Positions 44,989 through 56,900 of a stretch of 64,000 nt of DNA are shown here, piece after piece (positions within the stretch are counted from its first letter, which is position 1; each line of letters opens with the position of its first letter). The translations under genes and the position numbers were made by a program. Below the pieces are notes generated by a model. It ran no database searches and was not told the origin of the DNA. It was given only the letters and a program-made list of their open reading frames with translations. Origin of the DNA: Eudorina sp. 2006-703-Eu-15 (Eukaryota; Chlorophyta; Chlorophyceae; Chlamydomonadales; Volvocaceae); contig BDSI01000026.1 of NCBI GenBank assembly GCA_003117195.1, positions 552,397 through 616,396 of the forward strand, written 5' to 3'.

Positions 44989-46912
44989 GGTGGAAAGGCT
45001 TTCCCTTTTCCACAGCTTACGACAGCAAACTCGCTGTTCTGTTCCTGTCGAATCGTAATCAATTGCCTTAATCGCAGGGGATCATAACAGCCAAGAGATC
45101 AGAAATGATTTATTTCCAAGCCTTGCATCGCCGGCACAATGACGAACATTGGAAGCGAGCAGTTTTAGTCACCGGGCGCGCGGGCGGCGCGTGTTGCCGT
45201 ACAAACCTGGATTCTTTGTCTGTCTACTATCCCTTCGGTACCTCTTGGCAGTGCATTTGCTTTCATGCGCTAAGGATTAAAGAAACAATACCATATGATG
45301 TTGTCTGGATGATATATACCGGAACTTGAATTGAGCGGGGGCACGCCGGAACCCGAGTAACGAAACCGGTGGCGTAAGGTACTAAAGTACCACCATAATA
45401 ATGCAATAATTTAAAATCATCCATGCAACATGCTCTGTTCGTTTAGTTGCTTTCTGCGTCGTTGCTCGTTGGGCGTTGGCGAACAACAGCGGCGTAACCA
45501 TTCAGGGATCCGCCCGATCTGGGTCGGCTTGGACATACCTCCGTACGTTTCACACGGATTGTCACGAGATGTTATCTAGTCATCACCCTTGCGACCACCG
45601 CTTGCAGAGCCTTGCAGCGTCTTGCAGCTCCGAAAGCAGTATCGTACCCGACCCCGCGCTATGTTGCCTAGCGTTGATCTACCCCATGCCAAGTAGAATG
45701 TTATTGTCCCCCTTGCGACCCAGCGCCTTTGAACAACACGCGCCGAAGGCAAACCTTCCTGGGTCTCGCAGCTGACCACCCGCCCTTCCTCCTGACCATC
45801 CAGAAACGCAAACCGTAGAGTTTGTGCAAAGAGAAGCAGAGGTTTGCCCCACTGACTTGAACCTCGATGCCTCAAACACAGCACTTCATCGGACCCAGAT
45901 CATCAGCTCCTCCTTCGCTCACACCCAGCGCGGGACCCTACGGCCCAGGTCACCACCCAGGCCCCTTTCTCCTGCGAACCCCCCGCCTGACCGACCGTAT
46001 CCAGCCACCCGCGGATACCCTGACGAATATCCACTTATTCTTTGTAAAGCGGTTAGTGCGTAATGTACACCTGCAGTGTTTAGATGGGAGAGGTCTGCAT
46101 GGAGTGCACACCGGTGAACCCGAGATCTCATCCCCGCCGCCGAGACGGACCCAACTCCCTCCGGAACCCTGCGAGCCGACCCCTGCGAACCCCTTGGGAC
46201 GGCCCCGCCCTGCGCCCTCCCTTCCTATCGTTGCCTACCAATTCGCTATACCTTATCTCCCTTCCCGCACCCCCACCGAGGCTTCACTTTGGCAATCAGC
46301 GAAGCAACTGGCTCCAGCCGGTTCGCGACGGCGTTTGTTTCCTATCCCCCGCCAGATGCCCGAAGAATGGGCGCGGCGTTGACACCGAGTTTAGAGGTCG
46401 CTGTTGCGGCCGAGCGAAGGGCCCATCGCACTCCCACCTGGGCCGAAAGGACGCGCAGCAACCATGCACGCCATCCCGCATGGCCCTCCCTGCGCCTGTG
46501 GGCCCGCACAGCCGGACCCGACAGGACGGGCAGCTTCTACACACGCCTGGCCGCCTCGGTTCATGGCCCTCCTGCGGCTCCGCACTCCCCCGCAGCGGCC
46601 CTCGCCACTGGCCGCCAGCGGAAAACCTCCCACGTCATCCCAACTCGCAAACCCCTTCCCCTCGCGGCGTCCCACCCCGCTCGCGACCCAAATCTCAAAT
46701 TGCACATCCATTCCCTCGTACGGCATCCCGACCCTCTCCTTGATGCTGAGGACGGTGCGGGCACGGTGGAGTGGGAGTCTTCCCCACTCGCCGCCCCTCT
46801 TGCATCTACGCTGCCTTAACCCTACCCTACACTCCCCACCAATTTCTTATTCCCTCGCTACCCTACCTTACGCTGTCCTACCCGATCTTACCCTACCCTA
46901 CCTTACCTCACC
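44989..46912. other. Intergenic: CDF promoter and SirB1-gene 3' UTR
   Basis: 45.0-45.5 kb is AT-richer and directly upstream of the transporter start, so the promoter should be here. The rest is GC-rich with no supported gene; the pyrimidine-rich run CTACCCTACCTTACC-type at 46815-46919 lies at the stop codon of the next gene and is probably its 3' UTR. Confidence 0.55.
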
Positions 46913-47558
46913 TTACCAGGTGAGCGGCAGATACCTCTTCCGGCCAGCCGGCTGCGCCTGCTCCCACGGCGGAACCGACCGCAGAGTCGCCTCCAGACCC
47001 AGCGGCTCCGCCGGCTCAACCACACTGCGCAGCGCCGCCCCAGCAGCCGCCTCGCCATCCGCACCCGCTGCGGCCGCCGCCGCCGCCTGGTCCTCCCCTT
47101 CCCCCTCCCCCGCTGCCACAGCTCCAGTGATGATCTGCTCCGCGCCCGGACCGCCCCCCAGCGCCTCCAGCAGCCGGCGGCAGAGCAGCAGGTCGTAGGG
47201 GTCCGGGTCGGGCAGGTCCCCCCGGTGGACCCGTGGGTCGGCGGCGGCCGAGGGTGCGGCGGCACCGGCCTTCGAAACCATCTGGAGGTACGTCCTGAGC
47301 TCCAGACGGGCGGCTCCCACTTCGCCGCAGTGAAGCAGCAGGATCGCCAGGTCTCGCCTTCGCCGTCACAACCACCACCACCACCACCGCCGCCGCCATC
47401 ACCGCCAAACAACATCAACAACAATTTTCACAGGGAGCCGGGATGCTTAATGTTACAAGGCAACAAGTTCACCAGACAGGGCAGGAGGCAAATTTAAACA
47501 AGGTAAAGGCTGATTGGTAGGCGCGTGTCTCTCCATACAGGGTAATGATACCAACACA

Positions 47559-47596
<38 letters not shown>

Positions 47597-50500
47597 TTGC
47601 TTTCAGGTGGGTACATTGCGATAACAACGCGAGGATCGCACGCACGCACGCACGCACAGCATTGTGGTGTGAGTCCGCGTGGCCAAGGCAGCCGACCCGC
47701 ACCAGCTGGTAGTATTCCGAGCGCGCAAAAGCGCGCCAAAAATCAACAGCGCTCTTCCGACACCGCAGCCTTCTTTTCCTTTTAGGGCTCGGGCAATGGG
47801 TATACTATATACGCATACGGGCAAACTATCGGGCGCCGATCGGCCCCTCGCATATCACACACACCTGTTCTGCCTGCCTAAATAACACGCACACACACAC
47901 ACACACAAATTTTTATTTTGACATACAAGACACCACTTCCGGGGATGCCACCATCATATCAATCTAGGCGGCGATAACCCAAACACCGGGCCCCCTCCCT
48001 CACCGCGGCACCGGCCGCCGCTTCCAGCTGCTGCGATGCGCCGGGCCCGTGGGGGGGTGGGAGCCCATCGCGCTGCACGGCACATGACCCTCCTTCCCCT
48101 TCCCCTTGCCCCCGTCCTCACTGGTCCCTTCCTTCGTTCCTGGTCTTGGTTACTCCTTTCGAACCCCCTTTCCCTCTCCACCTGCCCCACGTGCCCTCCC
48201 CCTACCTCTCCTCGGGGTAGCGGTCTCCCGCCAGCAGCACCAGCCGCTCGCAGGCCGCCCGCGCACGCCGCAGGTCCCCCGCCCCCGGGCTGGTCCATAT
48301 GCCTCGCTCCAGTCGCCAGGCAGCCACCTAGGGGGCCGGGCGACCGGGGCCGGGGCCGGAAGCCGGCCACAGGCGGGGAAGAAGGGAGTTTGTCAGCTGG
48401 TTGCCGAACCCCAAGGCCGGTGACTGTCAGGGCCGTGGCTGGTTGCAGTGCGACAATCGAAAAAGGGGCTGCCCACCTTGCTAATGGCGGCCAGGGCAGC
48501 TGACACGTCGCCTCCCATCGCAGCCTTGGCGGCCGACCTGGCAGCGGGGGCCAAGGGAGTCATGGGCGCCGTGAGGAGGAGAATGGCGAGGTTGCAGGGA
48601 TAGGTTGTTGCGCTGTGCTGACTGTCGGGGAAACCTGATGTCGGAGGCGCAGGCAAAACACATCCCAACTAACAAAAAAACACCAGCCAATCGTCTGCTC
48701 TGCTGCTGGAAACGGCTGCGGAAGTGCGGATAACTACCAGCTACCGCTGCTTTCCACACCACACATCCTATACAATCTGTTTCCGCCAGGGGGAGCGCCT
48801 GAGCATAGGTCTGTCCGGCAGGCATCTGCCAAGCGTTCTCTTTGACGGCTCTCCTACCCCTTCCTCCTTGTCACTTGTGTCAACGCCCACCGCTTCCTCC
48901 CGATATCAGAAGCGGTCCCCTTGGGCCCCTTCCACCCAATTGCTACACACAGCCAGCGGTGGGATCCGCACCTGAATCCCCCGTAGCTGCCCACCGCGTG
49001 CGGGTAGGCGGCATCCACTCCGGTGTCCCAGGGGAAGGGCCAGTAGCTGCGCTTCAGGTGGCGCAGCATCTCCACCAGCACCTGCCGGACCAGACGATGG
49101 AGTGTGCTTCTTAGGCGGGCAGGACAGGAGTGCGTGACATGCGAGGGGCCGGGTAACGCCCAGACGTTGAGTGTGAATGAGTGAATGAATGAATGAATGA
49201 TGGTGGGCCCCTCCCGACCTGGATTAGTCTCAGTCATGTGGTACGACAGTGCCGTACAATAGTGTCGTACCTCACTAGTGCACGTGTTGAGTCCCGGCGT
49301 CAGGCTGACGCTGCCGCCGGCGCCGCCCGGGTGCTGCTCGTCCACAGCCGGCCCGTGAGGCCCCAGCAGCAGCTCTCGAGTGAGCGTCGGAATCGGTACG
49401 GCACGCGGGAGCATCATGTACGACCTGATGGTACAGCAGCGGCAGGGGGAGGCGCGTAGCGCCGCAGCTATGCGTGCTGTCGCCGACGGCCGGTGAGGGT
49501 GTCCCGCGCAGTGCCTCCCTGTCCCTCGTATTCCCCTTCGTACTGTCTCGCATCCGTCCTGGTGTTCTGCCCCGCAGCGCCCCTCGCCTGTACCCTCCCC
49601 TCCGAGGCACCTACCCCAATGCCCGCCAACCCTAGGGCCCCCCTTAGTTCCCTCGGCGACTTGAAGGTTCGTACTGCTTACTTCGCGACGCGACGCGACA
49701 ACCCGACACCATACACGTTTGGTCTGTAGGTGAGGATGAGGCCACACAACACAACAGCGAAAACGAGGATTCACAACGCCTCTCTTGGCCGAATGCCTGT
49801 GATCCATCGGGCCTGGCGGGCTCCTTTCTCCGTGTCCGCAACCCGCCCATTGAGGCCGTCCCCTTCATCCTTGCAACCAAGGTCTGACTGCCAAACCAAG
49901 GCGGACGAGCCCACCGTAACCCATCGTATATATACATAACCTGGCTGCCGCCAGCGCATGGCTCCATCCCTCGAGGCCTGCGGCTCCCCCTATGTCGATG
50001 AAGACAGCGAAGTCGCAAAGGAGCTTCCTCCGCCCCCACCCCACCCCGCCCCACACGCAAAAACTCATACCGGCAAATGCCACATCCACGCCCACACAGG
50101 CGCAGCTCTTTCCCAGCTGCCCTCCACCCCTCACAGACACACAGTCCTACTTGAACACCACAATGAAGGGACGGGGGAGGTAACTCACCGGGTGTCGATT
50201 GCGGCTGCGCAGGGCAGCACTCCCCTGGCCAGCAGCTGCGAGACCACCTCACCCAGCAGCAGCGCCAGGGCAGCTGGGTGGCCTACCCGCCGGATCAGGG
50301 TCTGGGGGTCCGGGGCGGGGTTCGGGGATGGGGTTCGGGGGTGGGACTTAGGGGTGGGATTTAGGGATGGGATTTAGGGTTGGCGTTGGGGTGCGGCGGT
50401 GCCGCGAGCGGCGGGGGCTGGGCGGGTGCGAGCGCGAAACGGGTAGACATGAGCCGGAGGAAGGGGGAGCAGGAGCAGAATGTAGAATGCGGCGGGAGAC

Positions 50501-53059
50501 TGTGTGAACCAAGATGGGGGAGGCAGCCGATGGGACCTGGGCTGGGCTGGGCTGGGCTGGGCTCAATTTGGCGCTGGAAGAGGCGCCCGGCGGGTTACGC
50601 CGCCTGTCCGTCAGTCCGCTAGTCCGTCGCATGACCCCACCTCATGCAGCTACAGTATCCACCCACCTCATGCAGGTAGCCCAGTCGCGCGTCCTCCCAC
50701 ACGCCCGCGTGGTCCACCACCGAACTGCACCGGGGGCACCACAGGCCGGGGGCCAGGGAGGGACAGCAGACAGGACCACACCACACCGCGCCACATCACA
50801 TCGCACCACAACAACGCGCACATCCGCAGGCATCCATGTGGTTGCGTGCGCGCGAGTGTGTTCAATGCGAAACCCGCCCGTACCGGGATCCCGCGCGCGC
50901 GCTTGTGTGCATACGTCAGCGTCGCTGTGTTCATTGGTGTTAAGGCAGAACTGCGTGATATGCTACGGGCGCGGCAGCAGTCCCAATACTAACGAAAGCC
51001 CAGTAGGCTAGCAATGTCAAGGCAACGCAGGGGTTCATGCGCAAACGACGCGTGCAATGCGACAAAGCAAGCATGGTGCCCGGCAACAGTGAACCCGCGC
51101 CCGCCCGCCTCAACCCCTCCCCCTCCCAAAAGAACCTCCTCCCTCCCTTCGCAGCCGCAGCACCCACTTGGCGGGGAGGTTGGACCTGCCGTACTCTGGC
51201 ATCCGGAATCCCACTTCCTCAAAGAGGTACCGCTCTGCGACGCGCAGCACCGCCTCCGCCTCGGCAGCCGCCGCCGCGGCGTCGCCGTGCACGCTGCGGC
51301 CGCCACCCGCCGTCGCCCCCGCTGCTGCCGCCGCCGCCCGTCGCAGGTGCGAGCTGCACAGCTGGTCCACCAGCCGTTCAATGCGGTCCATCCAGGCCGC
51401 CACCGGGAACCGCACCGTGGAGTGCGAGGCTGCGGGCGCGGGGGCCAGGCAGCGCGCGGTGGGTAGGGCGGCGTGTCTGGTCGGACGAGGGTTTTGGGCG
51501 CGCGGGTTGAATTGAATCAACAAACCCAGCGCGGAGTGAGAGGAGAGAGGGAGCGAGGGAGGGAGGAGGGCCGAATGGATCGAGGTACGAGGCTGCGCTG
51601 GTGGCCAGAGCAGCGCAGAGGGGGGCCGGGAGGTCGTAACAGAGGGTGGCGGACAGGGGGTGCGCTGCAGCACAGCCCTACCCTACGTCCTAGCCGACCG
51701 CCAAGATGCGACGCGACGACACGCAACCCGACCGGGTATGACGCGACGAAGCATCTCGTGACGCATGGTAGGTGGATAAAAGAAATCGGTAGGGAGTGCC
51801 GTACCTATAGCGTCGTCCTCCGCGGTGACATGCAGCGCCGCCTCTGCCAGCCGCATCCGAGGCTCCCCGCCCGCGATGCAGCGAGCAAAGGCCTGCGATA
51901 GGGTTGGGTGGAGGGTTTAGGGTTTAGGGTAAACCCTAGCAGGAAGGGCGCCGAGCCATTTCGGAGGTCGCGAGTTTGGAGTGGGGCCGTACTGGGTGAG
52001 TCCGGGGGTTATGCAGGCAGGTATGAGATGTGCGGTGTGCTGTGTGCTGTGTGGGGCGTGAGGGGGCTGTGTGTGGTACAAAACTCGAGCCGGGCCAGAC
52101 TAAGTACAAGTGATGGGACAGGTGCAAATGTGCCGTACACTGCCCACCTGCCGCGCCTCGTACTGGAAAACATCGGAGAAGTCCACCCTGCGGGAACATC
52201 GAGCCGCAACGCGAGGAAGTGAGCGGGGGAGAAGGGCGGAGAGAAGGGGGGACCCGCGCCGCCAACGCAACGCGCCGGAATGCCTGCGCCGCAGGTCACG
52301 CACACACGCGCAGCAGCGGTGGCGAGGGGTGCGGGCGCAGGAGCGCGACTCGCAGCGCGATCTGCAGCTCGGTCGCCGACCAACCCCTCCCGTCAGGGCC
52401 CTGACCTCAGAAAAGAAGTCCGCCCCGCTTAGTTTTATCCATCCTCCTCCCCCCCCACACACACGTCCGCGGGAGGTGTCCAACATGACAACAACCCGGC
52501 GGGAGGGGGTTCCGCAGCCCTCCGCGGCAAAGGGCGAGCATGTCCAACACGCACCCGAAGTGCCCCTTAGGGCGGTTGGGGTGAAGCGAAAGCAAGGGCT
52601 GTTGGATTCTGCCCCTTCCCCACCCACATGGTGGAACGGGGAGCGCCCATTGATCAGGTCGCACACACGCGATTGGCTGACGGCCAGTTGTAAGCAGAAA
52701 GCTCCCCGGACGTTCCCGCCTAGCCGTTCGACGTTGCGAGCGACATTCCTGCCCCGAAACTCAGGACGGTAACGCCATCAACAACTACGTTCGTACCTGC
52801 GGTACCGCTCGTCCACTTCCTCAGGTCGGGGCTGCTCAGTGGAGGTGCCCGAACCCGGGGCCGGGGCGCCGGGCGTGATCCCAAAACTGCTGCTGCTTGT
52901 GCTGCCGTCAGTGGCGATTCGCAGCAGCTCCGGATGGCGCCCTCGGCGGCCAGAGGCGGGGCAGGGAGGCGCAGGAACCCGCCGTTGCGGCGAAAACCGA
53001 GGGCCCAAGGCCTGTGGTGGATGCTGCTGCACGGTAACGCGGGTTGACGACAGCGACAT
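46913..53059 (-). CDS. SirB1-type (transglutaminase-like N-terminal plus TPR) protein, probably plastid-targeted
   Basis: Eleven exons in phase: 52797-53059, 52148-52187, 51805-51892, 51168-51429, 50667-50724, 50189-50301, 49271-49424, 48972-49081, 48477-48537, 48206-48327 and 46913-47357, about 571 residues. The first 85 residues (MSLSSTRVTVQQHPPQALG) are Arg/Ser/Pro-rich like a transit peptide. Then come the SirB1 N-domain landmarks: AERYLFEEVGFRMPEYGRSN, NSVVDHAGVWEDARLGYLHE, TLIRRVGHPAALALLLGEVV and the Gly/Pro stretch that replaces the usual G-H catalytic-type loop. After LVEMLRHLKRSYW the helices RSAAKAAMGGDVSAALAAIS and DLAILLLHCGEVGAARLELR look like TPR units. The end is Ala/Glu-rich. 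Bacterial SirB1 is uncharacterised biochemically, so I assign no reaction. Family assignment is from remembered motif patterns. Confidence 0.72.
47551..47592. repeat. AC dinucleotide microsatellite
   Basis: About eighteen AC units in the last intron of the SirB1-type gene; a second shorter AC run is at 47889-47908. Confidence 0.92.
47790..47888 (-). repeat. Dispersed repeat R1, copy 4
   Basis: On the minus strand: TTAGGCAGGCAGAACAGGTG, TGTGTGATATGCGAGG, then GCCCGTATGCGTATATA. It shares the TATGCGTATATA tail with the copy at 21.65 kb. Confidence 0.62.
49112..49155 (+). repeat. Dispersed repeat R1, short copy
   Basis: TTAGGCGGGCAGGACAGGAG followed by TGCGTGACATGCGAGGGGCC, nearly the same as the copy at 8.39 kb. 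In the intron upstream of the 48972-49081 exon. Confidence 0.6.
49176..49202. repeat. GAAT tetranucleotide repeat
   Basis: About six GAAT units next to an R1 copy. Confidence 0.88.
51914..51938. repeat. Interstitial telomere-like motif with inverted end
   Basis: Two TTTAGGG units are followed immediately by the reverse complement TAAACCCTA. TTTAGGG is the plant and Volvox-type telomere repeat. In the intron between the 52148-52187 and 51805-51892 exons of the SirB1-type gene. Confidence 0.8.
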
Positions 53060-53752
53060 GAACTTCTCGCTATATGTGAAGATTACAATTCTTGGGTGTC
53101 GAGGGCGTGGCCAAGCAGTCGGACACAGAAGTCGACGACGGGACGTGTGCCGTAGTTGGGCAGTGTCACGAGCAGCACCTGATGAGTGACGCAACGCGCG
53201 GCTTTTGATGGCTTTTGATGATGGTGGGTTCGCAAGAAGTCAATGCTTCCAACGCTATAGGGCTCGAAGTTGAAATAATATTGTCCGTGCCGAAGGATGT
53301 ACGCCCGAGTTTCGTGGTTTATGAACGTGCGAATACTTAGAAGTGCGAAAATATCCTTGGGCAGGTTAATGAGTATTGAAGCTCTTCAGAGTCAAGATGA
53401 GCGGGTTGTCCGTATATAAAATATTTGAAATCCGCTTGCCCCTCCCGTGTTAAGATTTTCTGCAGTCGAGCATATCCTTTGTCACATGTTCATGCATGTC
53501 CAGAAAGTAATTCCAGTCCGCGTGAGATGTGTGCGGCGACCAACCTGCCAATGACACACCCCGTACTTGCCGTGGCAGAAGGACGAATTCAGCTCCAACC
53601 CGCCTGTCACACTTGCACATCAACCATAAACGTATGGTCAGTGTCAACAAGTAAGCTTTTGCATTTATTATCGGGCCTGTCGCGTCCACCTTGGTGCCAT
53701 GCAACAACGGACATACTGCAATTAGGACGGACAGGGCGTAGATTTCGCTATA
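53060..53752. promoter_or_regulatory. Divergent promoter region
   Basis: About 690 bases between the minus-strand SirB1-type start (53059) and the first ATG of the plus-strand kinase gene (53753). The only head-to-head gene pair in the window. Base composition is AT-richer than the flanks (53.2-53.7 kb). No TATA box or named element can be assigned with confidence. Confidence 0.55.
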
Positions 53753-53945
53753 ATGTTTAAATCGCTCTGCTGTTGCATCGGGGCCGAGCAGAAGCCAGCG
53801 CCGAAGACCGCGGCGGCCCAGCCATCAGCAGAGCCAATTGCTGCGGACGATCGACGGAGCTCCATCGCGCCAACAGAGCGCCAATGGCAGGCAGGGACCT
53901 TCCCGAAGCATTTGTACTTCAGCGCGGGCTCGCCAAGGTTAGGCA

Positions 53946-56900
53946 ATGCAGCCCAACCATGTGGTTTCGCCGCTTGCTCAGGTCCTCTACGACGGCTTCC
54001 ATACCGCACGAGGAAATTGGCACGAGCGCCTGGCTCAGGTCATGGGTTTCGCGGCGGGATGCTGTGGCGCAGCGGTAATGAGGTATGTCGCCGGTCAGCC
54101 TTCCCCCCGCCGACCGCTCACATATCCCCCTTCCACACTGTCAAACTTTCCCTCCTGTCAAGTATCATTACCCCGCTGGCGCCATCTTAAGCGCTCCTCG
54201 CCGTCACGGAGACCTTGGCTGCGCTCCTGCCGCACAGCATGCCGTTCCCCTCTCATCCGCGTCCTCGCCCCTCCGTTACCCCGCAGCGCTGCCGCGCATG
54301 TCATAACCTCCCCATCCCTCCCACCCACTTCCTTCACAACGAAGCTCGGCCGCACAAAAGCCGGATGTACATGCACAGTAAGCTATTTAGTACACATACA
54401 ACTAAAGGACAGCACGCAAGGGAAGGTTCGGGCAGGTTTCCTCGTCGCTTCACACGCCACCGTGTGAGGGCAGGGTCGAGGGTCGAGTGGGCAAATCCCC
54501 AGGAGCGCGCGCGCACACACACGGATCATTTCTGTCGCGCGGCTCTATTCCATTCACGCACGCACACAAACATGGTGCTAATCTCCCCAATGGCCCCTCT
54601 CTTATGTTTCGTCGCATCGAACACGTGAGTCCAAGCGCTCAGTTCACTGGGGCCCTCTATATTTCCCCCTTCCCCGGTTTCACGTCACTTCCCAACCACG
54701 CTCGTCTCTCTTAACCTTCCGCCCCTCCACTTGCCCCTCCCCTGAAATTGTCTACCAATTTCCTATACTCCCCTCTCCCTTCCCCGGCCCGCATCCGCTC
54801 CGGACCGCCCCGCCCCCGCCCCGCAGCGCACACCTGTTGTGTCCCTACCACAACTGCTTTGTCGTGATCTCCTCGGCCGGCCCCCAAGCGGAGCTGCTTC
54901 AACCCGGGGACCTGCACCCCGCCGACCTGTGCGCGTCGCCGGCTAGCCTGCATCCGGGGCCCCGCGGGGCGGCCGGGAGCGGCGCGGGGGTGCTGGTCGG
55001 GGGCGGTACATCGAGCTCCGCCTTCCCGTTGGAGGCCACCAGCCTGCAGCTGCTGCTGCGGACCAAGGTAAGGGCTCCCGCGGCTGGGGGTGTGGGTGCG
55101 GGTGCGGGTGTGGGCACGAGTCTCCAGGGACGCTGCCAAGCCCTCTTGCGTATCCCCCGCTTAATCGGACGGGTCGGGCCCGCTTAATCGGACGGGTCGG
55201 GTCATTGGGGTCATTTGGGCCTCTGCTTGGATGGACACACCACAAGACACTGAATCCAATGATGGTGGCGGTGGTCATGACGGTCAAGTGGGCACGACCT
55301 AGCAGGCGCAATGCGCATGAGGGCGAGGGCCGAGGGGGGTCGTCGCCTCACCGACCACCCGGCCTCACGGCGCCGTTGACCCCGAACTCCCTAACTCCAC
55401 GACTCTGCCAACTCTTATCTCGGTTTCAATGTTACGCGGCGGCATGCACAATGCACAATGCAGGCAACGGTGCATCGTGGCGTGCTGCACTCGACGAGGC
55501 CCTCAGCGGGGGGCCACCGGGGCGTGGTCACCAGCTCCGGCACCCCCGCCGACCCTGCCCAACTGCCGCCCGACTGGCGGCGGATGTACGTTAATGCACA
55601 CCTGACGGACTTTGCGGCGTTGCCTGTTTTGGACCCGGGCGGGTCGGTGGTGGCGGCACTGACGTTGGCGGCGCCCACGGGGGCCGCGGGACCTGATGCC
55701 GACGGCAGCGGCAGATGTGGCGGCGGCGGCGGTGGCGGAGGAGGAGGACGCGGCGGCGGCGGCGGTGGCGGAGGAGGAGGACCGGGTGGCAGCGGGGCAG
55801 CGGCAGCGGTGCCGCCGGTCCCGCTGGCGGCGCAGCTCCCTCAGTTGGAGCGGTTGGCCCGGGTGATGGGTCTGGCGTTCTTCTCCGATGCGAAGCAACT
55901 GTCGTTGAATTCTCTGGTGCGGGCCAGAGAGAGGAGGGGCAGAGGAGAGGGGGACAGGGGGTGGGGTAGACAAGGAGGACACGGGGGAGGAAGGTGGCGG
56001 AGGGAGGCGGTGGAGGTCGTGGGCGAGGGAGGCGGGGGAGAGGGGTATAGGAAACTGGTAGGTGAGGAGAGGGGGGAATACAAAGACTCAGTGGCACTTG
56101 AGGACGAAGTGCGCTGATGACACGAGCGGAGATCCGGTTGGCGAAGTTGACGGTAGTCATTGAGTTCGTACTATTGCAACTCTCCCACTCCGTCCCCCCG
56201 TACCTCTTCCTTCCCTACCCCTGCCCCCTCCCCCGCCGCGCCCATCCCCACAACAACACGCGGGGCTTAGTTGGGTGGGTTCTTTTTCTAAACAAAACGC
56301 GTACCCATCCCCCTACACATATACGCGTACACACGCACGCGATCTTCTTCGCTGTACACACACATACCCAGTTTTTTCCTCGCAGGTTCTATGGTAAGTA
56401 TATTGATACCTGGGATCGGGCGGGCGGGCGGGTTGCAATTCTAAACACATACCCAACCCCTGTGTTTCACCATGTCTACCCATGTCTTACGACCCCATGT
56501 GGTCCCCGCCCAGATCGCTTCCACACTGGCGGCTGTGCAGCGGGCCGAGACGCTCCAGGACGTGGTGGAGGCGGCCCACGAGGGTTTCGGAACCTTCCTG
56601 GAGCGTCACGTACGATTGGAGGGCGCCCGCTGCGTCCTGGCCCTGGCGGACTCCATGGAGGCCAGGATGGCGTACTTTGGGCCGCCGCCCCCGCCGCCTC
56701 GGACACCCGGGGGCGCGGCGGCAGCGGCGGCCCCCGGCGGCGGGGGAGCGGCGGCGGGGGCGGGGGCGACGGGGGGCACGGCCGCGGCGTCATCCTCGGT
56801 GGCGCTGCCCGGCAGTGGTGCCGGCGCGGGGACGGGGGCGGCGTCGAAGGGAGTGGGCATGAGCGGGTCGTCGCTGGCTGGCGCGGGCGGCTCGAGCGCG

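Noticed and set aside
50330..50390. GGGATTTAGGG-like run as a second telomere block
   Set aside because: Units are irregular (GGGATTTAGGGATGG) and fit a simple G-rich minisatellite better.
52100..52666. 188-codon minus-strand frame crossing a SirB1-gene intron
   Set aside because: Only the 40-base stretch 52148-52187 joins in phase with its neighbours; the rest is intron.
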